DNA from: Eunapius fragilis
Lineage: Eukaryota > Porifera > Demospongiae > Spongillida > Spongillidae
Assembly: GCA_963681505.1 (NCBI GenBank)
Contig: OY811973.1
Coordinates: 5,242,128-5,306,127 of the forward strand
Direction of reading: 5' to 3'
DNA: 64,000 bases
Numbering within the stretch: the stretch's first letter is position 1; each line of letters opens with the position of its first letter. This document shows positions 30,505 to 40,683 of this stretch, piece by piece. Under the pieces are notes generated by a model. It did not search any database. It had not been told where the DNA came from and saw only the letters and a list, made by a program, of their open reading frames with translations. The position numbers and the translations under genes were made by a program.

Positions 30505-30700
30505 TAATAGTGGAAGGGCATTTGTTCTTCAACGATTTTATTTCAGCTGTGATTTTTGATGGCCGACCATTACCAGAATGTCTTCCAATGTATCCGGCCT
30601 CCTTGTAACATTTTTTAAACTTACAGATCCAGTGAACATCATAGTCACAGGTACTAATTCCATCACACGATGGGATCTCGGGGGAAATGTGTGCAAAGGA
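30505..30700 (-). pseudogene. Tc1/mariner transposase fragment (HTH), copy 1
   Basis: The minus strand encodes KFKKCYKEAGYIGRHSGNGR then PSKITAEIK, the second helix-turn-helix and the GRPxK linker of Tc1-like transposases. It aligns at DNA level with 42610-42735. Only the DNA-binding part remains. Confidence 0.65.
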
Positions 30701-31320
30701 GGTCTGATCTCCCTCGCTCAGTATCCCCCTTGTGCTGGGAGGGGTGTCCCCTCCATTGAATGGTGTGGTTCCCTGGTGGCTTTTAATGAGGCAGACCCCC
30801 AGGGGGCGGGGTACTGCCAAATGTCAACCCTGATAGTCACAGGGGACCACACCTTAGTCCAGGAGTGGAAATTGAAATTGTGTGCAGGGACATGAGCTCC
30901 CCTTCAGTGGAGGTTGGAAGGGTGACCCTCCATATGGCTGGTAGGTGCACCCTTATATGGAGTTTTATAAAACATTGTATATCTCCCCCTCCCCCTCCTC
31001 CCCAGTCTCCCCTGGTCCTCCTGTGGGCCTGTAGTACCTCAGTGGACCAGCTAACAGTGTCTCAGCTTGATGCTGCACATGAGACGACCTTGAGCAGGGT
31101 CGTCTCCAACACCACCTCCACCACCACTACTACCAGATGTGACATACAGCCATCTGGTCATAATTGTACACCAGATCAGGGCTCCACCAGCTAAGTAGCT
31201 AATGAGGCAGGCTGGCTAATCTCTGGCTATTTAAAATTTTATTGGCTAACTGGCTAATATATAATATTGCTTGTATAAATTACATTCAGCATGTGAGGAC
31301 AAAAGTACAATAAACACACT

Positions 31321-31632
31321 CTATTCATCAAACTCAACATCTTGTACGTCCATTGGGAACTCTCTGACATACTGCCTTTTCACCAAATCGTGGTTCCAGC
31401 GGGTGCGGATGACTGCTTTAGTTATGACTGGAGATATTGATGAACGCACATCATCATGAAAGAGGCCCTCAGTAGAAAAGAACTGCTCAACTCCAGCTTC
31501 AGAGGCAGCACAACAGCTTAAAACGTAGTACAATACAAATAATGCAGGTATATCTGCTCCAATACTTTCCCAGTATGCTTTAAGGTTAAATGCATGTGCC
31601 TTTGAATCCTTCGTCGATGGCTTAGCAATGCT
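31321..31632 (-). pseudogene. hAT transposase C-terminal dimerisation region
   Basis: Beyond the piggyBac insert the minus strand continues AFNLKAYWESIGADIPALF, then CCAASEAGVEQFFSTEGLFH and SSISPVITKAVIRTRWNHD. This is the hATC dimerisation motif (A/S-S-E-A-x-V-E-R-x-F-S). The frames left and right of the insert differ by one position, so an indel occurred in addition to the insertion. Confidence 0.8.
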
Positions 31633-31636
31633 TTAA

Positions 31637-33548
31637 CCAATAAGCGCCGGTAAAATTGCTAAGTAAACCTAGCGTTTTTGTGCTAGGTGTACATAGCGAC
31701 CGCTAGGTTACCGTAGCGATAACCGCCTGGTTTACTTAGTGTCCGCTAGGTTAACTGAGCAAACTGCGTAAAGCACGTAGCGTTTCAAACATTGTTTTGA
31801 TTCGTTTTTTAAATGTATTTGCAATACTTTATAATGCTATTAGCATTGTACTACCCTCCTATAACTGTTTTCATTCAAAAAAACGTTTTCACTTCATTTT
31901 AAAAGCAGGTCATAGGCAATGAAACGTTAGTTACGCACATCATACCCTACGGACTACTCCACATTGACTTTTGGTGAATAGGGATGCACACCCTTCCAGA
32001 TTTGGGACCACACAATCCAAAGATGTTACCATCATTCTCATCTGAGCACTGAGAGCAGCAGTAGTTAGAATTTGGTGCTGGCTTGGGACATACTTTGCAT
32101 CTCACAGCAGTGCCGTGTTTGGACATCTTCTGGTTCTTCTGCATTGTCAGCCTATCTTTAACCCGCCATGTCTCAAAGTACTTCATGATTGGCATAGCCT
32201 CATGCTCTATTTGCTGCACATCATTCTGGTACACAGTATCCTCTTCGTCATCCTGCCTCCTGCGTTTCCTTAACTCCATGATGTGCTTGGTAGCAGCAGG
32301 TGCACCAGGTCTTGTGTTAGTAAGACAAGCGATCACTAGGTTCTCTGTAAAAACAGAGTGAGGAGGCTGCTTTGTGTGCACATTAAATGAACAGAAAACT
32401 TTGAAAGCATCTACCTCGATTATGCCCAGTATAGTGCAAAACATACGAAACCACCAATCTTTGGTTTGCACTGAATGCTCTAGTCCAAGGCCGTCTTGTC
32501 GAAGATGGTTGTGTACATCTATTGCACATGCTGCAGAGATATATGACTTGATCATCTGTGTCCTAGGTACCGTTCGCATAATGGTCTCAGATTCCCCTGA
32601 CACTGGATTCAGCCTCCAACGCTTCTTGATGTGGTCGTCAACAGGAAGTGTATGATTCCATGTACTCACAATAATGTTCTTTGGGTACTTTCACTTCTAG
32701 GCTCATTCCAAACATGACCATATATGAATTTGTGGCACTTCCAATAGCTTTAGTAGTGCAAATGGTAACTGTGTCTCCACGCTGTGCACCGGCTTGAAAT
32801 GCAAGCTCTTGGCAATATTTCTTTGGAAATTCCTTATGGGCTGTTTTCAAAAGACCAGAAAAGTAGAGCCCATGCTCAAGCAAAGCAGTACAGCAAGCAA
32901 CGGAGGCAAAAGCACTCTATGTATGACACGACCAGAACCATGTAGCATTTCTGTTAGTCGGAGAACAAGAGCACACAACGGATCCTGCTCTGTTACTCCC
33001 TGCCCGAGGGTTGAAATAGCTTCACTGACATCCAATTCATCAGGTTCATCCTCCAGGAGCGTTCTTTCACGCTGATGTTCATCGGGTTCTTCTTCTCCAC
33101 TAAGCCCGTCTGGAAAGGCCGCGATGTCAGGAGAAGTAACGGGAGGCGTTACGACTTGCTGCTGTGATAGCTTCTTCCAAAACGCTACACTGTGATCAGA
33201 CACACAAGTCTCGCTACCAATAGTCCACTTAACTCGCATGCAATTTTTCTTAGGCTTTTCAACAACCACTCCTTCAATTCGAGCTTGTTTCCACGTTGCC
33301 CCAAACGTACGCATCAAACTATCCTTCAAACACAAATTCGCTCCACTGACCGAAACACGCGTTCCTATCTCTGGGAGGTCAACGCTAGCAGAAGGCTGAC
33401 TCCTATGCGGTCCAAGTCGAGAACCAGGTGTACCATTTGAAGCCATTTTGGACACTTAAATTGTTCTACAGCACGTGACAAATAACCTTTGAAAATGCTA
33501 GGTTAACCTAACGAACGCTAGGTTAACCTAGCATCCGGCGGATATTGG
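31637..33548 (-). mobile_element. piggyBac element nested in the hAT transposase
   Basis: TTAA at 31633-31636 and 33549-33552 flank inverted ends CCAATAAGCGCCGG and CCAATATCCGCCGG (inward reading). Repeated CTAGGTTAACCTAG-like words near both ends (31660-31755 and 33497-33532) look like transposase-binding subterminal repeats. The element is 1912 bp and encodes an internally deleted transposase on the minus strand. Confidence 0.92.
31947..33455 (-). pseudogene. piggyBac transposase, internally deleted
   Basis: From ATG near 33445 (MASNGTPGSRLGPHRS) an N-terminal region with an acidic stretch (DGLSGEEEPDEHQRERTLLE) leads to LVLRLTEMLHGSGRVI. In another frame, SAFASVACCTALLEHGLYFS and GLLKTAHKEFPKKY follow. 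The C-terminal part carries AIDVHNHLRQDG ... DWWFRMF (third catalytic aspartate region) and a Cys-rich tail (CKVCPKP, CCSQCSD). The first two catalytic aspartate blocks are absent, so it cannot be an active enzyme. Two frame changes are seen near 32925 and 32660. Confidence 0.8.
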
Positions 33549-35170
33549 TTAACTTTTCTTCAGCTATTTTGCTCTCCCTCAGAAAATGGGCTCTAGCAGT
33601 ACAGATGGCTGTATCCCCAGTGGTAGCATGCTGCATCAAATCTGAACGACAGCTGAGGATGAAATTAGTTTGCTTTTCATCATCTGTTTGAGGATCAGAG
33701 GTGCGATATTCCTGTGGAAGACCAACAATATCTGCAAACTTCTGCCACTTCTTCCACTGACGCATAACAAGAAATTCTATTTCTCTGTTAGTATATCTTT
33801 GCAGATTTGGAAGGTTTACTGTCTCTGGCCACAAGATAAGACACAAATGGAACACTCCTGACTCTTCCATAAGCAGCTGTCGTTTCATTTTTTCTTCAAG
33901 TGCATTTGCTTCAGGGTGAAAACCTTTTTGACGCAGGTTGATCACAGTTTGTTTCACCTTAGTACTGATCGAGTACCAAAAGAATGAGAGATGGATTACG
34001 TTGGCTGAATCACGTTGCAATAGTTGCTCAACTAAATAGAACTCAAACAATGCACTTCTGGCATACTCAAGCAACTGAAAGTCTGGCAAAATAAAATTTT
34101 CACTTTCCAAGTCATCTCGAGCAGCATTTGCTATCAAATAATGTTGTAATTGCAGTATACGAGCTATACAAAGGAAGCCACTTGACCATTTGCGAGTATT
34201 GCATGGCAATATTACTTTCAAAACATTATGACCTGGAGTCTCCAGTTGGGCAGTTTTCAATGCTTTAAGAAGACGTTTGTGGTTTTTTATGTTGTTTGCT
34301 GTATCTTTGGCTACCTTTATAGCTAAAGCAACTGAGGGAATTGCTTTTTCCAGATCCTCCATTAGCAATTCCAGGGTGTGACAACCACATCAAAAATGAA
34401 GAAGCCATTTTAGGGACCCTTCAGTAATAGCTTGACTGATACCAGCATTTGGAGAAGCTTCATTGTCCACTGTAATAAAAGCAATGAATAAGCCATCTTT
34501 CTCTATTTTAAGTACTGCATCTGTAATGACTGTGTCATAATAACCTGTATCTAACGTGTCACCATCAGTATCTAAGAGATCCCAACAAAGGCATCTCCCA
34601 TCCTTCAAAACACCCAAACCTATTAGCTTTCGGGAATTAACATCCTTTCCACCATCCAGCTCCAGTGATGCTACAGAATTGCTAAGGAGTTCCTTTACAC
34701 GTTCACACAGCTGTTATCATACTCGATTATTGCAGTGGTAAGATCAGATTCTTTAAATCCCGAGGAATGCTAGCTGAAAAAGCACTAATGAAATACGGAT
34801 CCCGCAGGAGTTTGAACGACATACGCAGGTTCATACACCATGCTAGAGCAAGTTTTTCAACCTGAGTCTTTGTGCTGTCTGTGCTTAGAGCAAACATTGT
34901 TGTCAAGGCCATCTGTTTTTTTAAGCCTTTGTTATCATTCGCTAGAACTACCAGCTCTTTCAGGTACGAAGGGGCTTCTAAACCATGTGCATTTTTAAGA
35001 TGGTAACGAAGGTTTGCAGGTCCAGTGGTCTTACAGTATGTAGTTCCACAATCTCTACTCTCACCACATGGAAGCTTGCGCTTAAGATTGCAGATATAGT
35101 ATGCTTTGTTAGATGCAAGGTTTTTTTGAAAGTAACTCAGAGACCATTCATTAAGGGACGAAAATCGCAT
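33549..35170 (-). pseudogene. hAT transposase, N-terminal and central parts
   Basis: From 35170 the minus strand reads an N-terminal region with a BED-type zinc finger (CGESRDCGTTYCKTTGPANL then RYHLKNAHG). Next comes a catalytic-region block with ITVDNEASPNAG near 34450, and after a stop CGCHTLELLMEDLEKAIPS, typical of the hAT CHxxxL region. A long helical segment continues to EEKL at 33549, where the piggyBac element enters. Stops at about 34390 and breaks near 34620-34730 show decay. hAT enzymes cut and paste CAGGG-ended elements with 8-bp duplications, matching the flanks here. Confidence 0.8.
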
Positions 35171-35821
35171 CGTTTTGTATTAGTACTAGTACCTTGTTCT
35201 TCGGAAGGGCAACTCAACTCAGCCGCAAGTCCACGTGGTAATACTGCATGAACTGTAAACGTATTCACGTTTATTATTGGCTAAGTGGCTATTTGTTATC
35301 GGCTACAATTTATCCCTGGCTAAAACCATTAAAGGGTGGCTACTGGCTGGCTAATTTTAGCTGGTGGAGCCCTGCACCAGATGGTTGTTATGTCACGTTC
35401 ACCATACCAAATGTGAACATGGAGTACAGTTGTACATATAATTGTACCCCATCTGGATTTACCGTAGAGTACTGCGATATACCCCCCCCTCCTCCTCCCA
35501 CTATGTGGGACTCTAAAAAAAATGACACTTTTTATACATCGACATATCTCCAGAACCATATATGGTAGTACTTACCATTTTCAAAGTCAATTAGAACAAT
35601 CATTTCTTTCACGTAAAATATTCTTAGTATGCTTCTATAGTCACGGTGTATATTGTATCCATGGCCCGATAACTAATGCAGTTTCGAGCGGCCATATTTC
35701 TCGAACGGCAACACTTATTACTCCTATATGTAAGGCAAACAGTCCTCAAAACATATCATATGTTTTCATTCCATTTACCTAAGTGATTGCAGAAGTACAC
35801 TTCAGAACTTTAAACCCTCTC

Positions 35822-36059
35822 TGTAACGATATTCCGCGCGCACCAGTAACCCGCCGCCGGGTTTTTGACCACAAACACAGTTGAAGGTCTCTTGATAACA
35901 CTTTTCACACATACTCCATACAACATGCGCATTTTATACTAGTGAATAACGCATGCCATTGGTCCATAATCCCTGGCTTCCCTTTGGGTAGGATCGTTCT
36001 CTCAGGGCTGCTGTGGAGACATGAAGTTCTCATGTCCACCTCGTTCCCATTCCTTTACA
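35822..36059 (-). repeat. Gmr1-like element 3' LTR
   Basis: A 238-bp LTR, TG...CA bounded on the plus strand, next to a minus-strand purine tract (AAGGAGGGTGGAGTG, about 36060-36074). The pol frame extends into this LTR and stops at 36002-36004. Confidence 0.95.
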
Positions 36060-38017
36060 CTCCACCCTCCTTCTTCAGCAACAAAGGAGTTTGTTGCCCC
36101 ATCATGCTCCGCCACCGTGCTGACACGAGAGAGTGCATCCGCGTTTCCGTTACTGAGGCCAGCTCTGTGCACCACTGAGTAGTTGAAGGGTTGAAGAGCC
36201 TGACTCCATCGAGTTAGTCGGGAGTTGCTTTCCTTCAGCTTGTTTAGCCACACCAGTGATCGGTGGTCCGTCTCCACGGTGAACTTCCGGCCTAGGAGAT
36301 ATACTCGGAACGTTTCCATGCCCAGCTTGATGGCTAGACACTCCTTCTCGACCGTGGAGTACCGTACTTCCCGAGGGAGTAGCTTCCTACTGAAATAAGC
36401 AATAGGGTGATCACAACCCTGAGCATCCCGTTGGCTTAACACTGCCCCAACCCCATATTCAGAAGCGTCAGTCTGCAGGATAAATGGCTTCTCAAAGTCA
36501 GGGCTTGCTAGCACTGGAGTAGAACACAGTAGCCTCTTTAGCTCCTGAAATGCTGCCTCGCATTTCGCTGTCCAGGTTACGTTTGTGGGTGCCATTTTTT
36601 TCGTCAACTCGGTCAGCGGTAGAGCCACAGCTGCGTTGTTTGGTATAAACCGTCGGTAGTATCCAGTCAGGCCGAGGAACGCTCGAACCTGCGTCTTTGT
36701 TTTTGGAGCCTCAAACTGCTTAACGACCAGTACTTTCGACGGTTCAGGTTCCACGCTCCCACTTCCTATAACATGCCCCAGATATGTGCACTTTGACATA
36801 CCAAATTGGCACTTGCTTAGCTTGACCGTCAGCCCCGCCCCCACCAGTTTCTCCAGTACACGACGAAGGTGACTCACGTGGTCTGCCCAGGAGCTACTGT
36901 AAATGATCAGGTCATCCAGGTAGGCGCTAGCGAAACCATTCATTTCCCGGGTCACATGATCCATCAGTCTCTGGAACGTAGCAGGAGCCCCCTGAAGTCC
37001 AAACGGCATCATCTTGAACTGGTACAACCCGAACGGTGTGGAAAAAGCTGTCTTGTGGCGTGCCTTTTGCTCTACCGGAACTTGCCAGTAGCCCCGCGTC
37101 AGGTCCATCGTAGATATGAACTGTGGCTTTCCCAACTGGTCCAGTATTTCGTCGATCCTGGGCATAGGGTAGGCGTCCACCTGCGAGACGCTGTTCAGTT
37201 TCCTGTAGTCCACACAGATCCTCAGGGCCCCGTCCTTTTTCTTGACTATCACCATGGGCGAACACCATTCACTCGCCGAAGGTTCAATTATGCCTCCTTC
37301 CAGCATCTCCTTTATCTCTTGTTGTACAGCTTTCCTGTATGCATGAGGGATTCGGTATGGGGCCAACCTAATTGGTCTTGCGGATCCACACTCGATGGGA
37401 TGTTCTGCCAGCCTCGTCCGTCCCGGAAGGTTGCTGAATACTGCTGCGAACTCCTCCAGTACTCCAGCCAACTCCTCTCTTTGCTGTGTGGTCAGCTGTT
37501 CACCGAGGGTGGGGCCCACCTTGAGCTCTGATTGTAGTGGTTCCTCCCGCCATACGGGAACCTCTTCTTCGTCGTCGACCCTGGAATCTTCGGGGCAGGT
37601 TTCTTCCTCGCACCAGTATCCGACCGCGATTGTGTCACTTGGTGGGCAGAACTCCCGTAGCATGTTCACATGAAATATCTTCCTCCGTTTCCTGCGGTCG
37701 TGCATGTCAATCATATAGTCCACACTGCCCACCTGTTCTAGAACTTCATACGGCCCTTGCCACTGAGCGAGCAGCTTGTTTGTGGACGAAGGAAGTAGGA
37801 CCAACACCTTGCTGCCAACTTTCAGCTCTCTGTACCGGGCGTTCTGGTCGTACCACTTCTTCTGTATTGTCTGTGCCTTTTCCATGTTCTCCATCACGAG
37901 CTCCTTCATCGCCTCCATTCTGTCCCGCATCGTCAGGATGTGTGACACGACGCTCTCCGAACTCTTCTCCTTTCCTTCCCACGTCTCCTTCAGCACGTCT
38001 AACGGTCCCCTCGGTGC
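36002..38017 (-). CDS. Pol part 2: integrase C-terminus, RT, RNase H
   Basis: This frame directly follows the TGA at 38018-38020 and stays open for about 670 codons. It starts with the integrase C-terminal region (KWYDQNARYRELKVGSKVLV, WQGPYEVLEQVGSVDYMI: a GPY/F-type module). Then come RT motifs (ICVDYRKLNSVSQVDAYPMP, ISTMDLTRGYWQVPV, FGLYQFKMMPFGLQGAPATF, catalytic YLDD in ASAYLDDLIIYSS) and RNase H (FILQTDASEYGVGAVLSQRD, ETDHRSLVWLN, GNADALSR). It makes DNA from the element RNA in cytoplasmic particles. All RT catalytic aspartates are present. The frame ends inside the 3' LTR. Confidence 0.93.
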   Translation of the reverse strand, partial: APRGPLDVLKETWEGKEKSSESVVSHILTMRDRMEAMKELVMENMEKAQTIQKKWYDQNARYRELKVGSKVLVLLPSSTNKLLAQWQGPYEVLEQVGSVDYMIDMHDRRKRRKIFHVNMLREFCPPSDTIAVGYWCEEETCPEDSRVDDEEEVPVWREEPLQSELKVGPTLGEQLTTQQREELAGVLEEFAAVFSNLPGRTRLAEHPIECGSARPIRLAPYRIPHAYRKAVQQEIKEMLEGGIIEPSASEWCSPMVIVKKKDGALRICVDYRKLNSVSQVDAYPMPRIDEILDQLGKPQFISTMDLTRGYWQVPVEQKARHKTAFSTPFGLYQFKMMPFGLQGAPATFQRLMDHVTREMNGFASAYLDDLIIYSSSWADHVSHLRRVLEKLVGAGLTVKLSKCQFGMSKCTYLGHVIGSGSVEPEPSKVLVVKQFEAPKTKTQVRAFLGLTGYYRRFIPNNAAVALPLTELTKKMAPTNVTWTAKCEAAFQELKRLLCSTPVLASPDFEKPFILQTDASEYGVGAVLSQRDAQGCDHPIAYFSRKLLPREVRYSTVEKECLAIKLGMETFRVYLLGRKFTVETDHRSLVWLNKLKESNSRLTRWSQALQPFNYSVVHRAGLSNGNADALSRVSTVAEHDGATNSFVAEEGGWSVKEWERGGHENFMSPQQP

Positions 38018-38980
38018 TCATCCATACAACAGCTCGAAAGGCGAGAATCCCGTGGAGCTCTGGGGTACCTCGCGATATGCGAAAAGTACGTACGGTAGTA
38101 GCCGGTCCCAGTCCTTGCCCTCTTCGACTGCTGTCTTCCTTAGCATCATCTTCAGGGTTCGGTTGAACCGCTCTACGAGGCCGTCTGTCTGTGGGTGGTA
38201 AGGGCTTGTGCGAATATGGCGTATGTGTAACAAATGATACAGCTCTTGTAACAGCATTGACGTAAAGTTAGTGCCCTGATCCGTCAGGATCTCCTTGGGA
38301 ATTCCTACCCTTGCGAACAGTGTCACCAACTCTTCTGCCACCCGTTCAGCTTCCACGCTCCGCATGGCCATCGCCTCTGGATACCGGGTGGCATAGTCGC
38401 ACACCACCAAGACATATCGATTTCCATGACTGCTCCTGGGTAGTGGGCCCACTATGTCCATAGCTATACGTTCGAATGGCACAGAAATCACGGGGAGTGG
38501 AACCAGTGGTACCCTGCAGACTTTTCCTCTGGACAGCTTCTGGCATTCTGCGCAGCCCTTGCAGTAGCTTGCCACATCGCGGTGCACCCCCGGCCAGTGG
38601 AACCTTTGCAGTATGCGGTCCGCCGTTTTACGCTTCCCCAGATGGCCAGCTGTAGGAACACTGTGTGCAAGATTTAACACAGCCTTACGAAATTTCTTGG
38701 GTAGAACTAGCTGTTCCATGGCCGAGTCTTCGCCCGCTCCACCAGCTGCATGTTTTCTTCTGTGGTACAGCAATCCATCTTTCTTGAAATAGTTGCTTGA
38801 CCGGTCATCCTCCGCCCCAGAAACAGCTTCCCTGACGGCTGCAAGCGTTGGGTCCGCTTCCTGGGATGCTCTAAGTTCCTCTGCCGATGACCCAAGGACA
38901 TCATCCGTTTCGGGCCTCTGCTGCCCAGCGGTGTCAACTCCAGTTCTGCCGTTTGGAGGTTCCTTCTCCCTCTACGCTTT
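38018..38980 (-). CDS. Pol part 1: integrase (HHCC and DDE core)
   Basis: The frame opens after a TAG near 38975 and reads through KKDGLLYHRRKHA and AVLNLAHSVPTAGHLGKRKT. The H-H-C-C finger follows (HSVPTAGH, then CKGCAEC), then the catalytic core: first D in ERIAMDIVGPLP, second D in KEILTDQGTNFTSM, E in DGLVERFNRTLK. It ends at an in-frame TGA (38018-38020) right after PFELLYG. The next codons continue the same domain, so this is a point nonsense mutation or a recoded stop. Integrase inserts the DNA copy with 5-bp duplications, as seen here. Relative to gag this frame is -1. Confidence 0.9.
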
Positions 38981-40626
38981 TGTCGTCTGGTCTGCTTCGG
39001 TCTTGAGTAGCCCCCTTCAAAAATGCAATCATCTATCTCGTTCCCCAAGTCCCAAACTTCCCCTTCTGTGCTCGTAGAACTGCTCTCCACCGCCACTGGA
39101 TTTGGATTGACCCCACTCTCCTGTTCGTTCGAGCGCTCCTCCTGTTCCTTGCTCACCTCGGCTGCCTCCTTGGCTCTTGTAGTCACCATGTACGCCCGCT
39201 GTTCACCTGGAGAAGTGGTCTTCGGAGCTATCTTCATTCCAAGCAATTTACCCAGTTCGCTGACATCAGTGCCCAATAGTACCGATGTGGGTAGAGTATC
39301 CGACACGGCAGCGACCGCTTGAATGTAGCGTCCCTCCAACTCAATCCCAACATTGCACAACGGGTACAATGCAGAGTCACCATGCACACATCTCACCACC
39401 ACGCCATCCCCTTCCAGCAGCTGGTCCGAGGGTATAAGGCGGCTATGTACCATGGTCTGAGAGCATCCAGTGTCCAACACTATATCTTCCACCCTTTGTC
39501 CGTTGACTACTCCGCTCCACTGTATGTCCTTGTTCTTCTTTCGCCCAACACAATACAGGGCGTTGTTAGGGCAGTATCTGGACCCGTGCCCCTTCTTTCC
39601 GCAGTTGTAGCATTCTATTTTCGTCCAGTCCCTCTTTTCCTCTGGTTGCCTTGCCACAACGCCATTCGACTCCAACTCCCTTCCGTTCTTGCCAGTTGCC
39701 GCGCTTTCGGACCTTCCGCTTTCCTGTACGGGGCAATCTTTAGCAAAATGACCCGGCTGCTTACAAGTGTAACACCGCCTTGTACTCTGAGATTCCATGG
39801 GTGTCTTGCCCTCGATCTGCTTGAACGGGTGCGTCGCCTGCTTGCGCGCCCGGAAGTAATCGTCGGCCAACTGTGCTGCCTCCTCCGCAGTCTTCGGCCT
39901 TCTTTCTTCCACCCAGATCTTGACGTTCACAGGGAGTGTGTTGAGCAGCTGCTCCTTGACCATCAAGTCCGCCAGCTGCTCCACTGTCGCACAACTCCTT
40001 GTCCACCTTCGGAAGAAATCGTTAAGCCGTACCACCATCTCGCTTACCGATTCCTCCGCTTTCTTTTCCGCTCTACGAAATTTCTGCCTGTACGAGTCTT
40101 CCGATATCTCGTATCGTTTCAGGATCGCCTCTTTCAGGACCCGATAGTCCAGCGCATCCTCGGCCCTCATCGCTGCGTACGCACTCTGCGCTTTGCCTGT
40201 CAACAGTGGCGCAAGTCGCACCGCCCAGCGCTCCTCCGGAACCTCGTAAATGACCATCATCCGCTCGTATGTGGTCAGGTACGCTTCTATATCGTCCTGT
40301 TCGGATAGTTTCGTCAGTTTCAACTCACCTTCCCAGTGATTTTGCGCAGCCCTTCCTCCGGCTCTGCCCTCCAAGGCCTCTTGCCGCGAGTCTTCCCACA
40401 TTCCTCGTAGGACCTCCAGCTGGTCGCGAAGCTGCTCTCTCTCTTCTCCAACCTCTCTCTCACGTTGGCGCCTTTCTTCTTCCACTTGGAGCTCTCGATT
40501 CCTTCTGTCCTCCAACAGTATGCGCATAACGTCATTCACCGCACCCGCCGCCGTGGCGTATTCTCTTTCCGACATTTCGCTTCCTTCAGTCCGCTTGATG
40601 TACTGCCGGCCAGAACGCGTAGACAT
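38707..40626 (-). CDS. Gag-protease of the Gmr1-like element
   Basis: I chose ATG 40624-40626 (MSTRSGRQYIKRTEG), which is 58 bp after the primer site; the longer open frame upstream would run through the LTR. Order: a charged coiled coil (REYATAAGAVNDVMRILLED, EEERRQREREVGEEREQL), the capsid core (LSEQDDIEAYLTTYERMMVI ... SYRQKFRRAEKKAEESVSEM), two CCHC knuckles (CYTCKQPGHFAKDCP, CYNCGKKGHGSRYCP) and a retropepsin (DIVLDTGCSQTMV, then LLGTDV). The C-terminus overlaps the integrase frame, which is in the -1 frame, so expression of pol needs frameshifting or the copy has an indel in 38780-38975. No classic slippery heptamer was noticed. Confidence 0.92.
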   Translation of the reverse strand: MSTRSGRQYIKRTEGSEMSEREYATAAGAVNDVMRILLEDRRNRELQVEEERRQREREVGEEREQLRDQLEVLRGMWEDSRQEALEGRAGGRAAQNHWEGELKLTKLSEQDDIEAYLTTYERMMVIYEVPEERWAVRLAPLLTGKAQSAYAAMRAEDALDYRVLKEAILKRYEISEDSYRQKFRRAEKKAEESVSEMVVRLNDFFRRWTRSCATVEQLADLMVKEQLLNTLPVNVKIWVEERRPKTAEEAAQLADDYFRARKQATHPFKQIEGKTPMESQSTRRCYTCKQPGHFAKDCPVQESGRSESAATGKNGRELESNGVVARQPEEKRDWTKIECYNCGKKGHGSRYCPNNALYCVGRKKNKDIQWSGVVNGQRVEDIVLDTGCSQTMVHSRLIPSDQLLEGDGVVVRCVHGDSALYPLCNVGIELEGRYIQAVAAVSDTLPTSVLLGTDVSELGKLLGMKIAPKTTSPGEQRAYMVTTRAKEAAEVSKEQEERSNEQESGVNPNPVAVESSSTSTEGEVWDLGNEIDDCIFEGGYSRPKQTRRQKRRGRRNLQTAELELTPLGSRGPKRMMSLGHRQRNLEHPRKRTQRLQPSGKLFLGRRMTGQATISRKMDCCTTEENMQLVERAKTRPWNS

Positions 40627-40683
40627 ATACACTTTACACTTACACACTGCTATGTGGGTCGTCGAAACAACTGTCGAACGCAG

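Larger units (their letters stand above)
31177..35374 (-). mobile_element. hAT transposon with 8-bp target duplication
   Basis: CACCAGAT at 31169-31176 and 35375-35382 flank an element with termini CAGGGCTCCACCAGCTAA at both ends (inverted). Subterminal regions are rich in GGCTAA repeats. The minus strand carries a BED-finger hAT transposase in pieces, and a piggyBac element is nested at 31637-33548. Without the nested insert the element would be about 2.28 kb. It sits inside a cysteine-rich reading frame. Confidence 0.93.
30865..35480 (+). pseudogene. Cysteine-rich reading frame interrupted by a hAT transposon
   Basis: Plus-strand coding-like sequence runs from about 30865 to 31176 (...SVDQLTVSQLDAAHETTLSR, then a Thr-rich TTSTTTTT, CDIQPSGHNCTPD). 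It continues in the same frame after the transposon at 35375 (GCYVTFTIPNVNMEYSCTYN, CTPSGFTVEYCDI), then a proline run and loss of coding sense near 35500. Regular cysteines and the Thr-rich linker suggest a secreted or cell-surface protein. I do not recognise the family. A splice acceptor (CCTCCTCCCCAG ending near 31006) may start the exon. The gene copy is disrupted at 31177-35374. Confidence 0.45.

Noticed and set aside
31177-35374. Single large gypsy- or virus-like element spanning 31-41 kb
   Set aside because: Target duplications and ends show separate hAT, piggyBac and gypsy insertions.
36869-38201. Plus-strand open frames opposite RT and integrase
   Set aside because: No motifs; explained by composition of the minus-strand pol gene.
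39319-40308. 329-codon plus-strand open frame opposite gag
   Set aside because: Shadow of the minus-strand gag-protease gene, which has zinc knuckles, a protease motif, LTRs and a primer site.
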